NCBI RefSeq assembly: GCF_014898815.1
Contig: NW_026515546.1
Span: 2,714,501 to 2,778,500 of the forward strand
Direction: 5' to 3'
Length of the DNA: 64,000 nt
From: Panonychus citri
Taxonomy: Eukaryota; Arthropoda; Arachnida; Trombidiformes; Tetranychidae
The first letter of the stretch is position 1; the number at the start of each line of letters is the position of its first letter. The notes under the pieces were generated by a model. The model had not been told where the DNA came from, searched no databases, and worked only from the letters and a program-made list of their open reading frames with translations. The translations under genes were made by a program, and so were the position numbers. Below are positions 1-15,900 of this stretch, one piece after another.

Positions 1-2177
1 ACCACCACCACCACCAACACACACACACAAAACCCATTTATCGAAGCAAAATGATTCTTGATATAATATCAAATATTATATCAATAAGAATCAGAAATAA
101 GCTGAACAACAGGGTAAAAACCCCACTCCCACCCTGAGAAATATAAAAAAAAAGTGAAAGGAAAATAAAAGAGACTCAGAGGAAAAGATTAAGGTGATGT
201 TGGGTGGTGGTGGTGGTGGTGGTTAGATAGGGAGGGGGAATGATGATCAAAATGATGATGAATGTAGGAAAAAAAGTCTCAGTCAAATGTATTGCGATGA
301 TTGGTTTTCAATAGAAAGTCAGAGTGAAGCTGAAATTGATTCAGTAATGATGATCATCAACATGATAATAAACAAATAGTTCATTTTTCTCACACCTAAA
401 CCCACCCTGAACTCCTACACACTCCTTAACCCACCATAACCCTCATGAAATAAGTGTGAAAAAAAAATCAATTCAATAACATCATTTGAATATATGATTT
501 GTATAAAATTCATCATGGTGATTATCATGATCATGTAGAAAATGTAATAACATGAAAATTTCGTTAGGCAAAGAAATAGTTCTCATATATACATAAATGA
601 TATTCTGACCTTTCTCAAGACTCAGAGAACTCAGATTATATAATATTTTTCTTACACCAAAAAATTTCACAAACTGAAAATTGAGTTTCTATTGACAAAC
701 TATTGACAATTGAAGTGATAATTCAATGAGATGATCATGATGATAATCAAGCCAATTGAATTATACAAATAAGATGTTGCTAATACACTTGAATATCATC
801 ATATATATATATTGAATTATCATCATCATGAGTACCATGAAAACTTGATCATGATGAACATCATTATATTAGATAACAATAGATTATAATAGTTGATTCA
901 GAGAATTGAAAGTTTTCCCTTTTAAAATGTAAACGAATCAAATTTGAAAGGCAAACGTTTATTTACTTTATTAAATTGTTTCTCAATCTCAATTGTTTAT
1001 CCTCAGAACTTTTTTTTTCCTCTTCCACTCCCACCACCCACTTCCCACCGACTAATAGTCTCATTCCCTTTCTCTGAATTTCCTTACATGTTATTGAATT
1101 ATCTGTTCATCTCCTCACCCAAAGTTGAGCCTGAGAAGCGAAACAATTGTCAATTTTTCCCTTCCACCAAACTGATCTAATGAGAACATCAATCAGATCA
1201 TTGTTTCTGATTGTTGTTCGTTAATTGAATAAGCTAATTAGTGATTCTTTATATTAGTTAACAACAATCAAACAATAATAATCAGAATGAGTAAAAAAAA
1301 ATCCAACTCAATCTGAACAGAAAATACAAAAGGTTGGATATAAACACTAATTGGATATCTTTCTGTTGTTTCAAATGATAATATAATAGGAATAACAATA
1401 GACCTTTAAAACTAAATTCATTCCCTGAGTGGGTGAGTTGGGGTGGGTCGAGGGTGGATAATGTCAAGTTTGTGTAAGAGTGTCACCCAATGTGAGTCTA
1501 TTAGTGAACCAGGAAAAGAGAAAAGGTCACAAGAGATGAAGAAAAAAGGTAAAGGTAAACTGAGAGAAGAAAGGAAAAAATATCATAACAAGAAAGTTCT
1601 GAAGGGAGAGAAGAAGAAGAAGAAAAAAAACTTCTTTGGATAAAGAATCAGAATCAGGGGATGGAAATGATAATAAGAGTAAAAAGTGTTTAAACTGAAT
1701 TTCTGTTCTGCATGTAGAGTAAATTGAAAGTTACAGGGTGTTTATAAATGGATAAAAGTTCTGAGGAAAAAAAATAAGATGAATCAGTGAGTCAACTTAT
1801 TTTTTTTTCCTTCATGTGTCATTTACAGAGTTCATGTCAATGTTATTCAATGTTGAACATGAACTTTATCATGACTTTTGCCAGAACTTCATCTTGGTCT
1901 TTATAACGGCTACAACAAATTATCTTCCCTGTAAACTCAATGATGATGAAACATGATGATGGATAATTTAAAATGAGAATGTACAACTTGAAATAATTTG
2001 TGGAAACTTTTGAAATTACCAATCAACTTTTCCATGGTCACTTTTTTTCTTCGTCCTTGACAATTCAGTCCACGTTTTTCATGAGATAATATGTAATTCA
2101 TGTTAGCCTGTGGTCTCTTCCTGAGTAACAGCTACTGAATTATACCCTCCTCATCCCCATCTTCATCTTCCAATCAG

Positions 2178-2221
<44 letters not shown>

Positions 2222-2587
2222 ATCATCAAATTGTAAGTACAAGTTGAGTTCAATTTAGATTATTGAATGAATTCATTTCTTTAGACTTAATTTGTAATTC
2301 ATTTTGTATCAAGATTCCAAATTGATTGTGAGTAGTTTCTTATGGTAATCAATTCGTTATCATTCAATTATATCCAATGATCAGTTCATCGATTGGCTTC
2401 ACAATTAATTCAATATCATGACCCTCGTCATGTTATCGATCTTAATACTAAAGATAATCTGGATAATCATGATAATCCCTTTCCAACCATGTAACATGTA
2501 AACTTATCATCATCATCATGTTGCCTGAACATTTTTATCTTCATGTTATAGTATTTATAGTTACTCATTGTGACTTAATGGGCTTAC
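1..2587. other. Intron or downstream part of the polycystin-like gene
   Basis: Begins at the phase-1 donor after the PLAT exon. AT-rich, with ATGATG/CATCAT words, a (CT)n run at 2179-2221, CCCACCC-type clusters near 130 and 400, and AAAGTTCTGA words at 1593 and 1755. I could not find the next polycystin exon (membrane helices) here. Confidence 0.6.
2179..2221. repeat. (CT)n microsatellite
   Basis: About 43 bp of CT repeat with one GT interruption. One of the longest of many GA/CT tracts in the window. Confidence 0.95.
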
Positions 2588-3941
2588 CTTTTTCAACGGC
2601 AAACCATTTGTTACAAATGAATTCAAATTTCTCTCCGGTCTGTACATCACGAACTACGATAAAGTTCAAGAACCATGAGCGTTTCTTTCCCGAACCTGAG
2701 TTATCATGCCAGATACGTAGATAGGTAAGTCTACCCAATTTTCTTGGAACCGCCATGACAAAGATATCCTGAGCTCCTCGGCGGAAAACTTTCCTAACCG
2801 GATCAGTTAAACTACGAACATCCGTCTCATCATCATCGCCCGATAAAATGAATGAAACCTTTGAATCTGTTTCCGATGCTTCCTTATCACCGGTAAAAAC
2901 TGAAATCTCATAAAGATATTTATCTTTAGGATCATTATCAGGTAACGGGGTTGCTCCCATTTTCTTAAGGTCATCACGATCAGCTGATCGAGCCCAAATA
3001 ACCAATATAATATAAACAGCCAAGGTCAAAATAACAGTCATATAAATGGTAATATTATCAACGAACCCAGCATTGGCAAAGACATAACTAAAATCAATAG
3101 TATTTGGCATGACAAAAAATCCCGATCCGAATGAGGTCAAATGGTTACACTTGCAGTGGGTCATATGGGCATTTGCATGGGCCACAAAGCAACCCTTTCC
3201 AGACCAAATTTTCTCACTATAATCGAAAAAGTAACAACCAGAAGTGTAAATACGAATCGAATAATTTGTCCCAAAATCGGTTAACATCCAATCAGCCGTC
3301 GTAACATTTTCAATGGTCATCGATGAATTATCTAAGCTAATATTACCATGGATCATCATGTCATCCAACAGGTAAGCATAAGGTGAATCTCGAAGAGCCG
3401 TTTCATTAGCTGAAACAATTCCAAGGTAAAAGAAACCAGTTCTATTTGCTATTATATTATTTCCCAAGAAAATATCATGAGTTGAACCCTTTTGATTACC
3501 AATAACCCCCAAAGGAAGTGAAACTTCATGGTGAGAAAGGAAAGGTTTACTCTTATAGTGAAGGAATAAGATCAATCGTGCTGAAGGATTTGTCGGAGTT
3601 ATCTCAATATTCAATGCTGAATAAGCTTTGGTCACAAGGAATTGATGATATTGCATTGATTCACCTTCTCGAGGCTTAGGAACAATAAAATCACCATCAT
3701 TAGGTAAACTTGAACCTCCAGATAACGTTGAAAGTGATGTATCAATTTCATTTGATTCTGATGATGATGAACCAGAAGAACCCGCTCTGGGTATAATTAT
3801 TGAGAAATAATCGGTCGCATTGGAAACATCAATTATCCTTAAATCTTCATCCAAGACAATCAATTGTAGTGTTTGAGTATCTTGAGAAAGTAAGTCAACA
3901 CTATTACCAAACGATTCCAAGATGGATGGCCATGAAACAGC
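2588..3941 (-). CDS. PKD1: Polycystin-like exon 7: GPS motif, first membrane helix, PLAT domain
   Basis: A 1,354-nt exon. Acceptor TTACCCTTAG/GCTGTT at 3942/3941. It starts AVSWPSILESFGNS. The GPS motif has the expected Cys/Trp pattern (IWSGKGCFV, THCKCNHLTSFGSGFF), including the His-Leu-Thr autocleavage triad. A membrane helix (about ITIYMTVILTLAVYIILVIW) follows, then Arg/Asp/Lys. A full PLAT/LH2 domain comes next (YLYEISVFTGD, DIFVMAVPRKLGRLTYLRIW, WFLNFIVVRDVQTGE, FICNKWFA). Donor GAAAAAG/GTAAGC at 2588/2587, phase 1, so at least one more exon lies further left. This order (GPS, TM1, PLAT) is diagnostic of the polycystin-1 family. Confidence 0.92.
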
Positions 3942-6900
3942 CTAAGGGTAAATAGGTAAAGAGAGATGAAAATTTATATTAGAAACAAAAACAAAATTCC
4001 ATAATATTAATCCATGAATAACTCACCATGATCCCCATGGTTTCATTTCCATAACATGTATCCCTACTTGCCAGAATTGAACAAACTTCGGGAAAGATAT
4101 AAACTGCATCCCCATGTTCAATTGACTTATTTGATAATCCACCTCCATTGAACCTGGAATTAGGTCAAAACATTACTAATTAGATTCACTATTAACTTGA
4201 TTACCTGAGTTTCAATTCAACAGGCAATTCAATTGACATTGGAAGAGAAAAAAATTAAAATCTAATCAACATGTCAAAATTAAATGCTTAAAAATGATAT
4301 TAATCAATTTCATCATCTTATGAATTTATCATTACCATTAACATGGTGATAAATTCAGTAATTTAGATTCAGAAAATAATGAATGTGCTCCCATGAGATT
4401 AAGAGGAAAACTCTTGAAAATGTCCTAATTAATATTTGATAAAAATCATCATCAAAGTGATGAAAAGTATCAACATCATCTTCAGAATCCTAATCAACTC
4501 AAGATGACAACAATTTTCACCATCATGAAGATACAGAAAAAAAGTTGTGGCTATTGAGAGATAAACTTGAATAAATGTTAACTATGGTTCATTATTATTA
4601 ACAATCAGAATAAATTTCAGAAAATTGTTCATCATCATCATGATGGTAATGATGTAATAACACAATGACCATTAAATATTATCTGTTCATGGTGTTATTC
4701 AAACCTGAAACAAGGAAAAGGGGGAGAAAAAAGTTCTGAGAATGAGAATGTGAATCATTATCATTAATGTTACATAAAGAATGACCCATTATATCAATAG
4801 GAATAATTTTTTTTTCTTATTCTTTTTTTCATCTGATTCTTGATGATCACCATGAGATATACTTACATCTCAATGGTGAGTGATAATCCTGAAGGAGCTG
4901 AAAATGTAAGTGGCTTTTCACCAACAACGATGTTCCTTAGCATGGCCAGAACCAGATCGATTGTCAGTCCAACCATTTGCTTAATCTGTTCCTCTCCAAG
5001 TTTCCTCTCATTGAGAATAACAGCTCGAGCCAGAGATTCTTCAACTGATGATTTACCATCGAAAACATAATCTAATTTATCGAGTAAAAAGAGAGAGAAA
5101 AAAAAACCAGAAATTCATATGTATAAACTCATGGAACTGAAATTGGAACAGGGAGAGAGAGAAAATCATCTCTTTATCTCTCTCTCTCTCTTTCGATCTA
5201 AAAAGTGCTACAATTTACAATTCCATCGAAACATCATTAATGATACTCTTTTAGTTGTACATGTTAACATTGTTTCCATACAGAATAATGAGAAAAAAAT
5301 AAGAGATTATCAAAGAAGATGAGATGAAGATAATGATTATAATCTCATGGTAAATGGATGGTGTTAACCCTTAATGATTATTCATCAATTTAGTTATCAA
5401 TTGATGTTCCATCCTCATCAATTACTATATTAAGGTCCAAGTAAAGTAAAGGTTAGATCTTGAATGGAGTGAGAGAGAATCGCTTATATCTAATAATAAT
5501 GAGCCATTAAGATGATGTTGATGGTGATGATGAGAAGATGAAGAGAAGCCTTTTAAGATCATCACAGTTACATAATCATCTCTCTCTCTCTCTCACTCTC
5601 TCACTCACTTGCTTGTATTTTTTGTCTTTGTCTTCTACTAACTATTAAGTCAACTCGGTGTCACTGTCATTCTATCAAAGTGATCATGTTATACATCAAC
5701 ATTGTATTTCTCCCTTATGTTTAGTTTAACATTTCAGAACTTTTCTTTGTCTTTCCTTCATATAATATCGCCCTGAAAACTCAGGGAGAGAGCACTCATA
5801 TAGATGATACAATGTAGATAAATATATTTCTAAAGGACAAAAAAGCTTTTATCAAATTCTTATATTCAGTCAAGAATAATCAGATAATCATGGTTATCAC
5901 CATTTAGTGTACACACTCAGGGTGGTGGAAATGAGATAAAACTGAGTGTTCATAATTCAGTTGGTTGAAATTTGTCTGACCAGCCAGAGATTGAAGATAG
6001 TTTTCAAAAAAAAAGGAGAAAATTGGAAAAGTTTTATATAAATTAATCACAATTAATGATCAATTTTTTCTCGAAAACTTCTAAAGTTCTTAACTATCAT
6101 GGTAGTTCATGGTAACAGAACTTTTTTTGTTGTCATCAATTTTTGCAAAAATCGAATAAAAATCAAACCAAATCTAATTACATTGGTCAAGTGTTTGTTT
6201 CTGTGATCGGCTCATCATCATCATGGTAATTTGGTCAAACATTTACATTGATCATGTTTAATATTGATCAATGATAAGAATCATGATAATCAAATTAACT
6301 GATTGGGAACATAAGTTTTATTGTAACATGAGAAAATACAATAAATGTAATAAATTGATGTCTATCTAATCAATGGAATCATCTCACTTTTCAGCTGAAT
6401 GTTAAATCACCTGAAAAAAAAGTTCATTCTCAATATATTCATTATCAAGGATAATTCTGATTCCGTGGATTCAGCAAGTTTTCAAGTTTCTTTATCTTTG
6501 ATAAATGATTTTTAGGTTTATTATCACTCAAGAGAAACATGAGAAATGCATGATAAGGTGAAAAAAATTGTCTCTTTTTTATCGTCAACTCAGATTCTCA
6601 TGTGATCATCAATTCCAAATCTAAATAAATCACCAAACAATCATCATGAATATGAATCAAGACGCAAAATCTACGATAATGATTACAGATTAACAACATC
6701 GATAAGAGACCAGAAACAATTTGTTAATCGAGTTCTAATTGTGACTCTGAATCTTCATCATGAGAATCAGGGGAGAGAACAATGGATTCTACAAATTACC
6801 TTTCAGAATGGAAATTAATGAATCTTTGATTCTCAGAAAAGACAATCAAATGAATGAACCAAAATAGAAGCGAAAAAAAAACCGAAATGAACAAAAAGTT

Positions 6901-9900
6901 AGCTAAAATCGATTAGAACTTTTTTCTCTGTCTCTCTCAATCGAATCATCTCTTTCTTTTCATCTCGAGATTTCATCATCATTCCTCTTTATCGTCGGGA
7001 TTTTTTCGCACTCCTTCATTTCGTCATCATCACCATGTAATCTGAACCCTTCCAAATGAATCAATATATGGATTAAAAGCATCTCTGCTCATGAAATTGA
7101 TACACAATCAGCAAGAACTTGCCTCAATTCATCCAATATATTCATCAATAGAATCGATAACAATTGGATATATTTTTCTTTCTGTTATCATCTTATTGTT
7201 TTTATGTCACTTGAAAACTCAATCATCTGATATCATTGATTTCGCATCACCGTCAACATCATTTTCATCACCATGTAGTTGAAAGTTCATAGATAGCAAA
7301 ATAATATCCTCATGAAGAAATAAAATCAAATATCAACATCGTGTTTGTTATGATAGAAAACCAAAAGAAAGTATTGTTTACTTTTGGTGAAATTAAGAAA
7401 AAAAAATTCAATCTATTTTTATTTGTCATCATGTTATTGTTTGTTAAACCACTTGGAATCATCATGAATCTAATATTAATAGAAAAGTTCATTTCCAAAA
7501 TAAAACTGAGCACATGAAACTACACCAAAGATGTGAGAATTTCATCACGGGCTCAGAATATCGTTAGAATAAATTTCTTATCGATTCATCTCTTCATTCA
7601 GTTTGAATCCTCTATATTATAATCAGTATAAATCGCTTTGAATCTCGAATTATATCAATCGACATAAATATTATCTGGTGAACATTTGTTTCAATTCTGA
7701 TCAGAATTTTTTTTCTCATTTTCGTTGGTTAACAATTCGAGTAAAAATAAAACCTTCTTCCTTTATAGTCAACCTGTTGTCGACAGTATTGATAGACATG
7801 GGGATAAGTTATCACTCCCATAGGTAGGGAGCTGGAGTGGTAAACTTTATGGGTGAGTTGGTGGTGGATTTGTGGGTAAGAATGAGAGAGAGAGAGAGAG
7901 AGAGAGGGAGAAAAGTAAATCAAGGAGAAAAATTTATTCACCATAACATTAAATTGGTTCCTCATTCATTAGAAACTGAAATGGATAATTTCCTGAAGAT
8001 TTTTCAATTTTTACTCGACTTTTCATCATTCAAAGTCACAATCATCAAAATCACTGAGTAAATGTCATCATGTTAGTATCTTATCTTATAGGAAGTTCAT
8101 TCTGTCAGCTTTCAATTGTCCAGGAAATGAAAGGAAACTCAAAACTCGAGGCAATTGTATTAAAACCATCGGCACCATACTGATAACTTGACAGAAAATT
8201 CTGATTCCACCATGAATGGAAATTCATAATTTCAAAACTCTCTCCAAATTGAAACAATTTTTTCGCCAAAACTTAAGCAAATTCAAAATTCAATTTCTCT
8301 CTTTCCTTCAACTATTATTATAATCTTTTAGTGACCATTAACCGAATCTGATTCCATGATTACAAATCAAAAGTAATTCAATGATTTTTTTCCTGAAATG
8401 ATCAAGAAAACTAAAGTCAATCGATTGATGTTAAAAGCTAAATTGTTCATCCCAATTAACTTAAATTGAGCTCATTTAACCTTCAGAAACTCAACAATCT
8501 AATGTAAACTATTGATGATGATTAGAGGATGAAAGTGATGATGATGGAAATGATAATGATAATAATAAATTTAATGATGATTATTGGTTGAAATAGTTGA
8601 TCAGAAGATGAACTTTTTTTTTATCATCATCATGAACGTGCTCAGTGATCTCTTATCCTGATGATGATAATAATAGTCATCATCATCTTGAAACGTATTA
8701 AATAACAGTCTTAGCATTTTTCAAGTCACCATGATGATCAAGAGGATAACATACAGGGTGTTAATAACATGGATGATGATATTAGTAACAATAAAGTCCC
8801 AAGTTAATTCGTAACTTGAAAGGTACAAGGAAAAAGTTTTTCCATTTTCTCTACTTGAATTCTGACCAGAATTCTGATATTATCATGATGGAAACTTTAG
8901 ACAGAACAGAATGATAAATGTTGGGTGAATCAAAATTCAAATGAAATTTTAGAAAATAACAAAAAAAAACATAAAGAAAAAGGAGAGAGAGAAAGAGAGA
9001 AATTGTGACAATCATAGGAATAGAACTTGAAACATATTCGAAGCTTTTAGAACTTTTCTGGTTTTTCGAATCCAATTCCAAGTGAAAATTACTTTTAACA
9101 AATTTTTTTCTCTTCTTCTCAACAGAACAACAAATTCTAGAATATTATTATTATCCCTTATGACTATTATCATGAGGGCTCATCTTCATCATCATCATGC
9201 TTATTAGTGACTCATAATGATGAAGCTCATTAAAAAGATTATGAACTTTTTTTTCCATCTTCATCATTATCATCATGGTATTTAGGAGAGAGAAAAATGT
9301 TATTATCACTGGAAATATTTTGATATTCCAAGATAATATTACTACAAATTGGATTGGCTTCCAGGCATAACAACAACAAGAAGATTATATTTGTTTGTTT
9401 CATCATCATCTCCGTCATCATCCTTATCATCAGCTCCCTCTCACTTTTCATTCTGCTTATTATAACATCATCATCATCATCATCATCATTCCATGTTGCC
9501 ATTAAGTTGGATTAACAAGAATGCTGAAGAGAGGAAACTTTTTTTTCGATTTCATATATATTTTTTTCATTACTATTCTTACACCAAGGAAGCTCTGAAT
9601 GGTAAAGAATAGTAATAATAATGACAACAGAATTTTTTCTTCTTATTTTCATAGATTCTTCTACCTTTATCATGATGAATCACCATGAGTCTCTCTCTCT
9701 CTCTCTCTCTCTGTTTATTGGATGAAATTCTGGGAGAAAATATCACTCAGATTCATAAGTTCCATCTTGATGAAACTTTTATTTTGTTCGTTCCAAAATC
9801 GTGAAATTCACTTCGATATAATTCATATCATTTAATCCGATTTACTCGATATTCTTGTTATAATCTCATGAATTCTTCCAATCAATAAATAATCATTTAG

Positions 9901-12900
9901 AGATTAGAACTTTTCTCTCTCTCTCTCTATCTATTCGACAATTTTTTTATTCAAATCACTGTAAACTCGCAACAATTAAAGTCTAAATGATTAACAATCA
10001 TCATGAAAATGGTGATTGTATTAACTCTGAAAGGTTAATATACAAAAGAGATTCTGAAAGTTCTGAAGGAGAAGAAGAGAAAAAAATAAACAAGAGTTAA
10101 ATAAAGACGAACATAATATTAGTATGGAAAAAGAGAAAAACATTAAACTTAGAATGGAACTTTTTTCTTCTGAATTTGACAGAATTTTTATGGAACATAT
10201 TTAGGAGAGAAAATAGTAAATATTCAGAATGAAAAAGAAAAAGTAAAAAGAAAAGGTTCAATTTCATGATTGAAAATATTTCGATGAAACAGAGGAAAAG
10301 AAAAATTTTTTTCGAGTGCTCTGTTTTCCAATCATGGAAAATGAATTCACTGAGTAACCATCGACATTTATATTCTTGAATAAAAAACTAACCTTAATCC
10401 TGATCATGTTAACGGTAATTTATTCAGAATTGAAACTTATGATATTGCTCATTACCATGATACCTGTCAGGATAAAGTAGGAAAAGTTGTGATGATAAAG
10501 ATGGAAAAGGTTGAATATATGATTAAGGATGAGAATAAGTTCTGGTTAGAAGTTTTTTTTCATTCGATTGTTTCATCTCCATATGATGAAGATCATCATG
10601 ACGATGGAAGATTATCATGAAGAACGGAAATAAAGGTAAGAATAAATTCTGTAAAATGTTTAGAGAAAAGAAAATGATAAATTGGATGGAGAAAAGAAAA
10701 CGAAAAGTTCTAAAAATTACTTGGAAACAATTTCGATTTAGAATAATATCTTTTCCAAAATTCAAACTTATCATAATTTCTTACTGGTGGATATCAATTG
10801 GAAAGGTGAATCCACCGCAACAATTCAAGCTCCACATTGAGAATCCTGAGAGTGACATTTTCATGATAAATTTTATCCTCGAAAAATGAAAAGGAGCAAG
10901 AAAAAGTTCCAATTTGTGCCAAAGAAGAAAAAAAAATGATAAATAATATTGGAAACATGGTAATAAAAAACAAAATGAATACAATCAATATCATGAGATG
11001 AAAATGTTTGCTGAGTAATAATTTCAATTTCATTTCTATTTCCCTTGACCATCAAAACTATTCAGTTGAACATTGAGAAGGGCAAATATCATGAAAATGA
11101 AGAGAAAAAAAGAAACATGGAAAATAATGAGAATTTATTTCCAATATTTTCCAATACATTTCTCACCCGAAATTCATATTCAGTGAGAATTCAATTTTCT
11201 GAAGAAGAAGAAAAATTTGAAAGAAAACATCATGTTAACATATTCCACATGAAGAGAAATGATTTAAACAATTAATTCTATCGACATGAAAATTCTGAGT
11301 CATGAACTTTTTCCCTTTATCACTTACCATGTGTTCATCATTATTATCATCATGAGGAGACAGTTAGTGAGAGAGAGAGAGAGAGAAAAGTTGATTTTAC
11401 TCATTCTTTCACCATTTATCATTATAAAAACATAACTTCAACAGAAAATATCATTGGTATTCATTCATGATCAGAATAATAATCAACTATCATGTAACAT
11501 TGAAATCACAATCACAATTGGTTCAGATAACCTGAAATTCATTCAGATCAAAGATATTATTTCCCTGATTACAGGTAACTAATAGAAAAGAGATAAGAAA
11601 AAGTTCTGATAAGTAAGAGGAAAAAATTCAAAATTCTCACGATTGAAATTGATAGAATTCAATTTCTTCCTCCCTCTTAGTATAAACTTGCAATTAGACA
11701 TCATGTAGCTCAATATTTATCGTATTTACTCAATTATGAATCTGATTTTCTGATCTCATGTAAATCTATCTTGATTTAAACATCATGAACAAACAGATAG
11801 TGTTCAGTATATACAAATACATATGAATATCAATTTATCAGTTGCTCAGTTTTTGCCTGATAATAAGTTCACAGTTTCCATGAAAATTGAATCCGAGGGA
11901 TGAAAAAAAAGTATGATTACTTTCAGAATGGAAGATGAGATTTCCTATGATTCCTTGAATCAATCATGTAACTGTTAGATATTTATTTAGAGTTACAATA
12001 ACCATGATAAGTGTAAATACTAAAAATGAAATCATGATAATAATAACAAAAAGGAAAAACATTGAAACTTGATCACGAATATATATGAAAAAAAAAAGTT
12101 CTGACAATCATTATCTTTCCATCATGGTAAATATTTTTGTTTCTCTCAATATCTGAACAATATCTTGTTTCATCATGTGGAATCCATATCATCTCTTCAG
12201 TTTCCTATTCTGTGTTTATAATATTTGCATGATTGTCAACAACTAAAGGTGTAACCATGTGACAATAATCATCATCAAATGATTACTTTCCTGAGAAATA
12301 ATTATCTCAGATAATCAAGAAAAAGTTCTGAGTAAATATTAATAATAATGATAACATTGAACAATTGTCATGATGAAATTAATATTGAAACAAATGACAA
12401 AAAAGTATGATGATAAATAATAATGAAAATGGAGAGAGAGAGAGAGAGAAAAAATCTAATCAGAACTCACATGAAGATGATAATATCATTTCCATGATAT
12501 TAATTGAAACTCATAACAGTCTCTCTTATCAAATATCCATCATTATTATCATCATCATGACATAGATATCATCATCAGTGAATCTTCATTAAAATGCTCC
12601 TTCAATCTATCCAATTATCAACAATATCTTCCCACCCCACTCCACCCAAATCCCACCCTCTTCCTTAGACTAAATCAGTTTTGTTTTTCTGCTGATGATA
12701 TCACCAATTTTGTAATAGTTAACAATTAATGATTATATCTTATGATATTAATACACACACACAATGTTATCGAGTACAATAAGTAACCAAGAACGTGGGG
12801 CGAGTGAAATGTTTCAGGGTGGAAACTGAGAGAGAGAGAGAGAAAGACAAATGAAAGGAAGAGGAAACAAAAGGATGAAGATAAAAATTTACTAATCGAT

Positions 12901-15900
12901 GTTTTCCTTTTACTATGGAAAACAAAAAAACTGCTCAATAAAAAGGCACCAGAATGAAATTCTGATGACGATTCATGATAATAGTTGAGTTGACTCTGAA
13001 TAACAGGGAGGGAAAAATGAGAGAAAAAAACAAAGTTCTGATAATGATGATGATGATAAAGATAATAAGAAACGCCTTGTATCAATAATAATTGTCTTTT
13101 CCTTTCACAATCATTTGTTATTTCAATTTCACTTTCATAAATCTCCTCATCTCTCATGAAAAACAGGGTGGAAATGAGTTTTTTTCAATGATAACATGAT
13201 AATCAAAGTAACAACTATCAATATAATGTATCAGTAGTTATTATTAAATCTATTATCATTATCATACTAACTCATTTGCCATTATCATTAACAAGGTTTT
13301 TTTTTCGTGTTACCCTGAAATTTTATTCTACCATCTCTGAATTATCATCAGATTTTTTCTCTTTCTCTCTTTTGATACATTTATCTCTCTGTTCATAGAT
13401 TCATGTCACATAGAAAATTAAAGGCTTAAAAAGAAGATAATTTTTTTCTCTTTTGTTTCTCTATCATGGTTTTCAGAAAATCTGTAAGTTTATTGAGTTT
13501 TAAATCTTGAAATGAGAAAACAAAAATTTCATGATAACCTTTTGAAAAGAATGAACCAATTTCTGTTATCAATATCTTCATATTCACTTTATCGTTTTCG
13601 ATATCAAGAGCAAGTTTCAATATCTATCGGATTCATGTAACAGGGAAAATGATTGATATATTATCAGATTTAATCTGATTGTTAATAAAACAATAAAAAA
13701 AAGGTAACCAGAAACTAGAAAGAAAAACGGAAACAGGAAATGAAAGAAAATGCGTCAATAGGTTTTAATGATTAGAATCAAGATGAAGATTAAAAAATTC
13801 CAACGAAACAAAAATCTAAAGATCTGATTCCTTTGTTACTATTGAGGAGATTCAGAACCTTTAAGAAGTTCCTAAACTTATTAGTACCATGAAGATGAGA
13901 GAGAGAGAGAGAGAGAGAGAGAAGGAAGATGAAGACAATTTTCATCTTCTTCAAAGCGGAAGTAAAGTAATGCCATGAAGGAAATGAGACAAAAACCACT
14001 TCACTTGAATATCTTTCAATACGAAACCTTAATCATCGACTCATGGGTGGAGGGGGGAAGATACGAAAAATACAGAACAAGAAGAAGAGAAAAGACTTTT
14101 CTTCATTTCCTCTTCCTTATCTTCCTCATCTTCATCTTCGTCTCTAGTCAATCCTTTTTCTCATCATTTCCTTTTCCTAGAAAAAAAAAACTTTTCTGAT
14201 CATCATCAACTAATCAGTTTGGTTACCATGATAATAGATGTATACATGAAAACGGTTGAATAATAGTATAGTTACATTGACCATTTAAATGGTCAGTTTC
14301 AAGTTTTCCTTTTCCTTAATTATCAAGCCAAACGAAAAAGTGATTAGTCCTAAATAACAATGTAATAACAATAATCTGTAAATTACATTGTGAATCATTA
14401 ATACTCACTAAATATAATCATCTGAAAATCATCATCATCATAATCAGAAAACAGAATCAACATCATTAACCAAACGAAAATACTCACAAACACATAAGAT
14501 TAACATGTTGTCAATAAGAAAGTAATACAACAATTTAACTCTAATTGTAAGAAACACTTATTGTAAATAATCAATTGGTTCTAATTTAAATTGATTACCA
14601 GCAATAAAATTAAGAATAGTAATTGACCAACATTTAGAGATAGCAATGTAACGATGGTTTAAATGTAACGAAATGAATTTAGATCATCAGAGTACAAAAA
14701 TCTAAATCTAAATCAATGGATCAACAATTAATCTAATTTCAGTTCTCACCTTTGGATTCACCATAATCAGGGGCTTCAACTTCATATTCAATTCCCCAAG
14801 CCTTGGATCGGTCAGTCGGTAGGACCACTTTTTTTATCAATTGTTCAGTCATTCTCTAGGTTTGGGAATGTGTGAAGAGGAAACGGAAATGATGAGTAGT
14901 TATCTAATTATTGATGATAATTGTCATTAGTGAATAACTTACATTGACAATTGCTCCCATTGTGCCAACAGCAAACATACAGAAATCAATTAACTGTTGA
15001 GGAGATTCAACTTCCAAGTTCGATGCCATGTTAATTGTTTTATTTAATAATCTTAGAACAACTTCTTTAGCTTCATTGTCAATACCCTTACCACGCCCTG
15101 AGATCGCTGATAAAACTGACCCAATGGCCTCAAGTGAATTCAATGTGTCCACATTCATTATACTCTCAACTGATTGAACCATTTTCGATCGAGTTCTAAC
15201 TTCCTCCTCGATTTTAGCTTCACTTTTCTGGGCGAAAATGGTTCCATTACCGATTGATGGTTTAACTGTGGTTGTTGTGGTTGTTGTTGTTGTCGTTGTT
15301 GTGGTCATCATGTCCAGTAGATTCTCATCAATTAGATCAATATTCATTAAGGATGAGACAGCTTGAGATATCATTGACATTCTTGATTGATCACCGGCGG
15401 CATCAGCATTTTCAAATTGCTTCAATTCCATGAAAGCATCAAATTGCTGTTGAGTCGGTGGAATGAGTGTTAGATTAGCTATCGGGTGTCTTGTTAGTGC
15501 TCCTTCTTTATCTCGGATATCGACACCAACCATGAATTCACCTGGGGGCAGTATTAATGTCGCTGCGCGTGTGGGTCCATATGAGAGGAATGAAATTGAA
15601 TCTTTGACTCGATCCCAGATCCAGAATCCATAATATTCAATTGGTTTAAATTCTGGATCATACCAATTGTAACAATTGATTGCGTGTTTGTCCAACAAAG
15701 CGTATTGACCAGTTGAGGTCATATTACAATCTCCGCCCGTTGGTGGTTTGTTTATATGAAGGAAAATATCTGATTCACCTCGATCACCACGTTCATTTAT
15801 AACTGCAAGTTTAGCGAAAAAGTCTCCATATTTTGGATAAAACCGATCGAAAAACTCTTTACCCAAGGCCATTTTTACGTCATGTGCACCGACCACAAAG

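Noticed and set aside
944..1643. Plus-strand short frames, the second Lys/Glu-rich
   Set aside because: Simple-sequence translations in a purine-rich stretch; no conserved features.
10523..11275. Several overlapping frames of 60-90 codons on both strands
   Set aside because: Overlap on both strands in AT-rich DNA with low-complexity translations, typical of chance frames.
12726..13157. 143-codon minus frame in the polycystin intron
   Set aside because: Composed of Ser/Leu/His/Phe-rich low-complexity sequence read from GA and AT repeats; no domain, no splice context.
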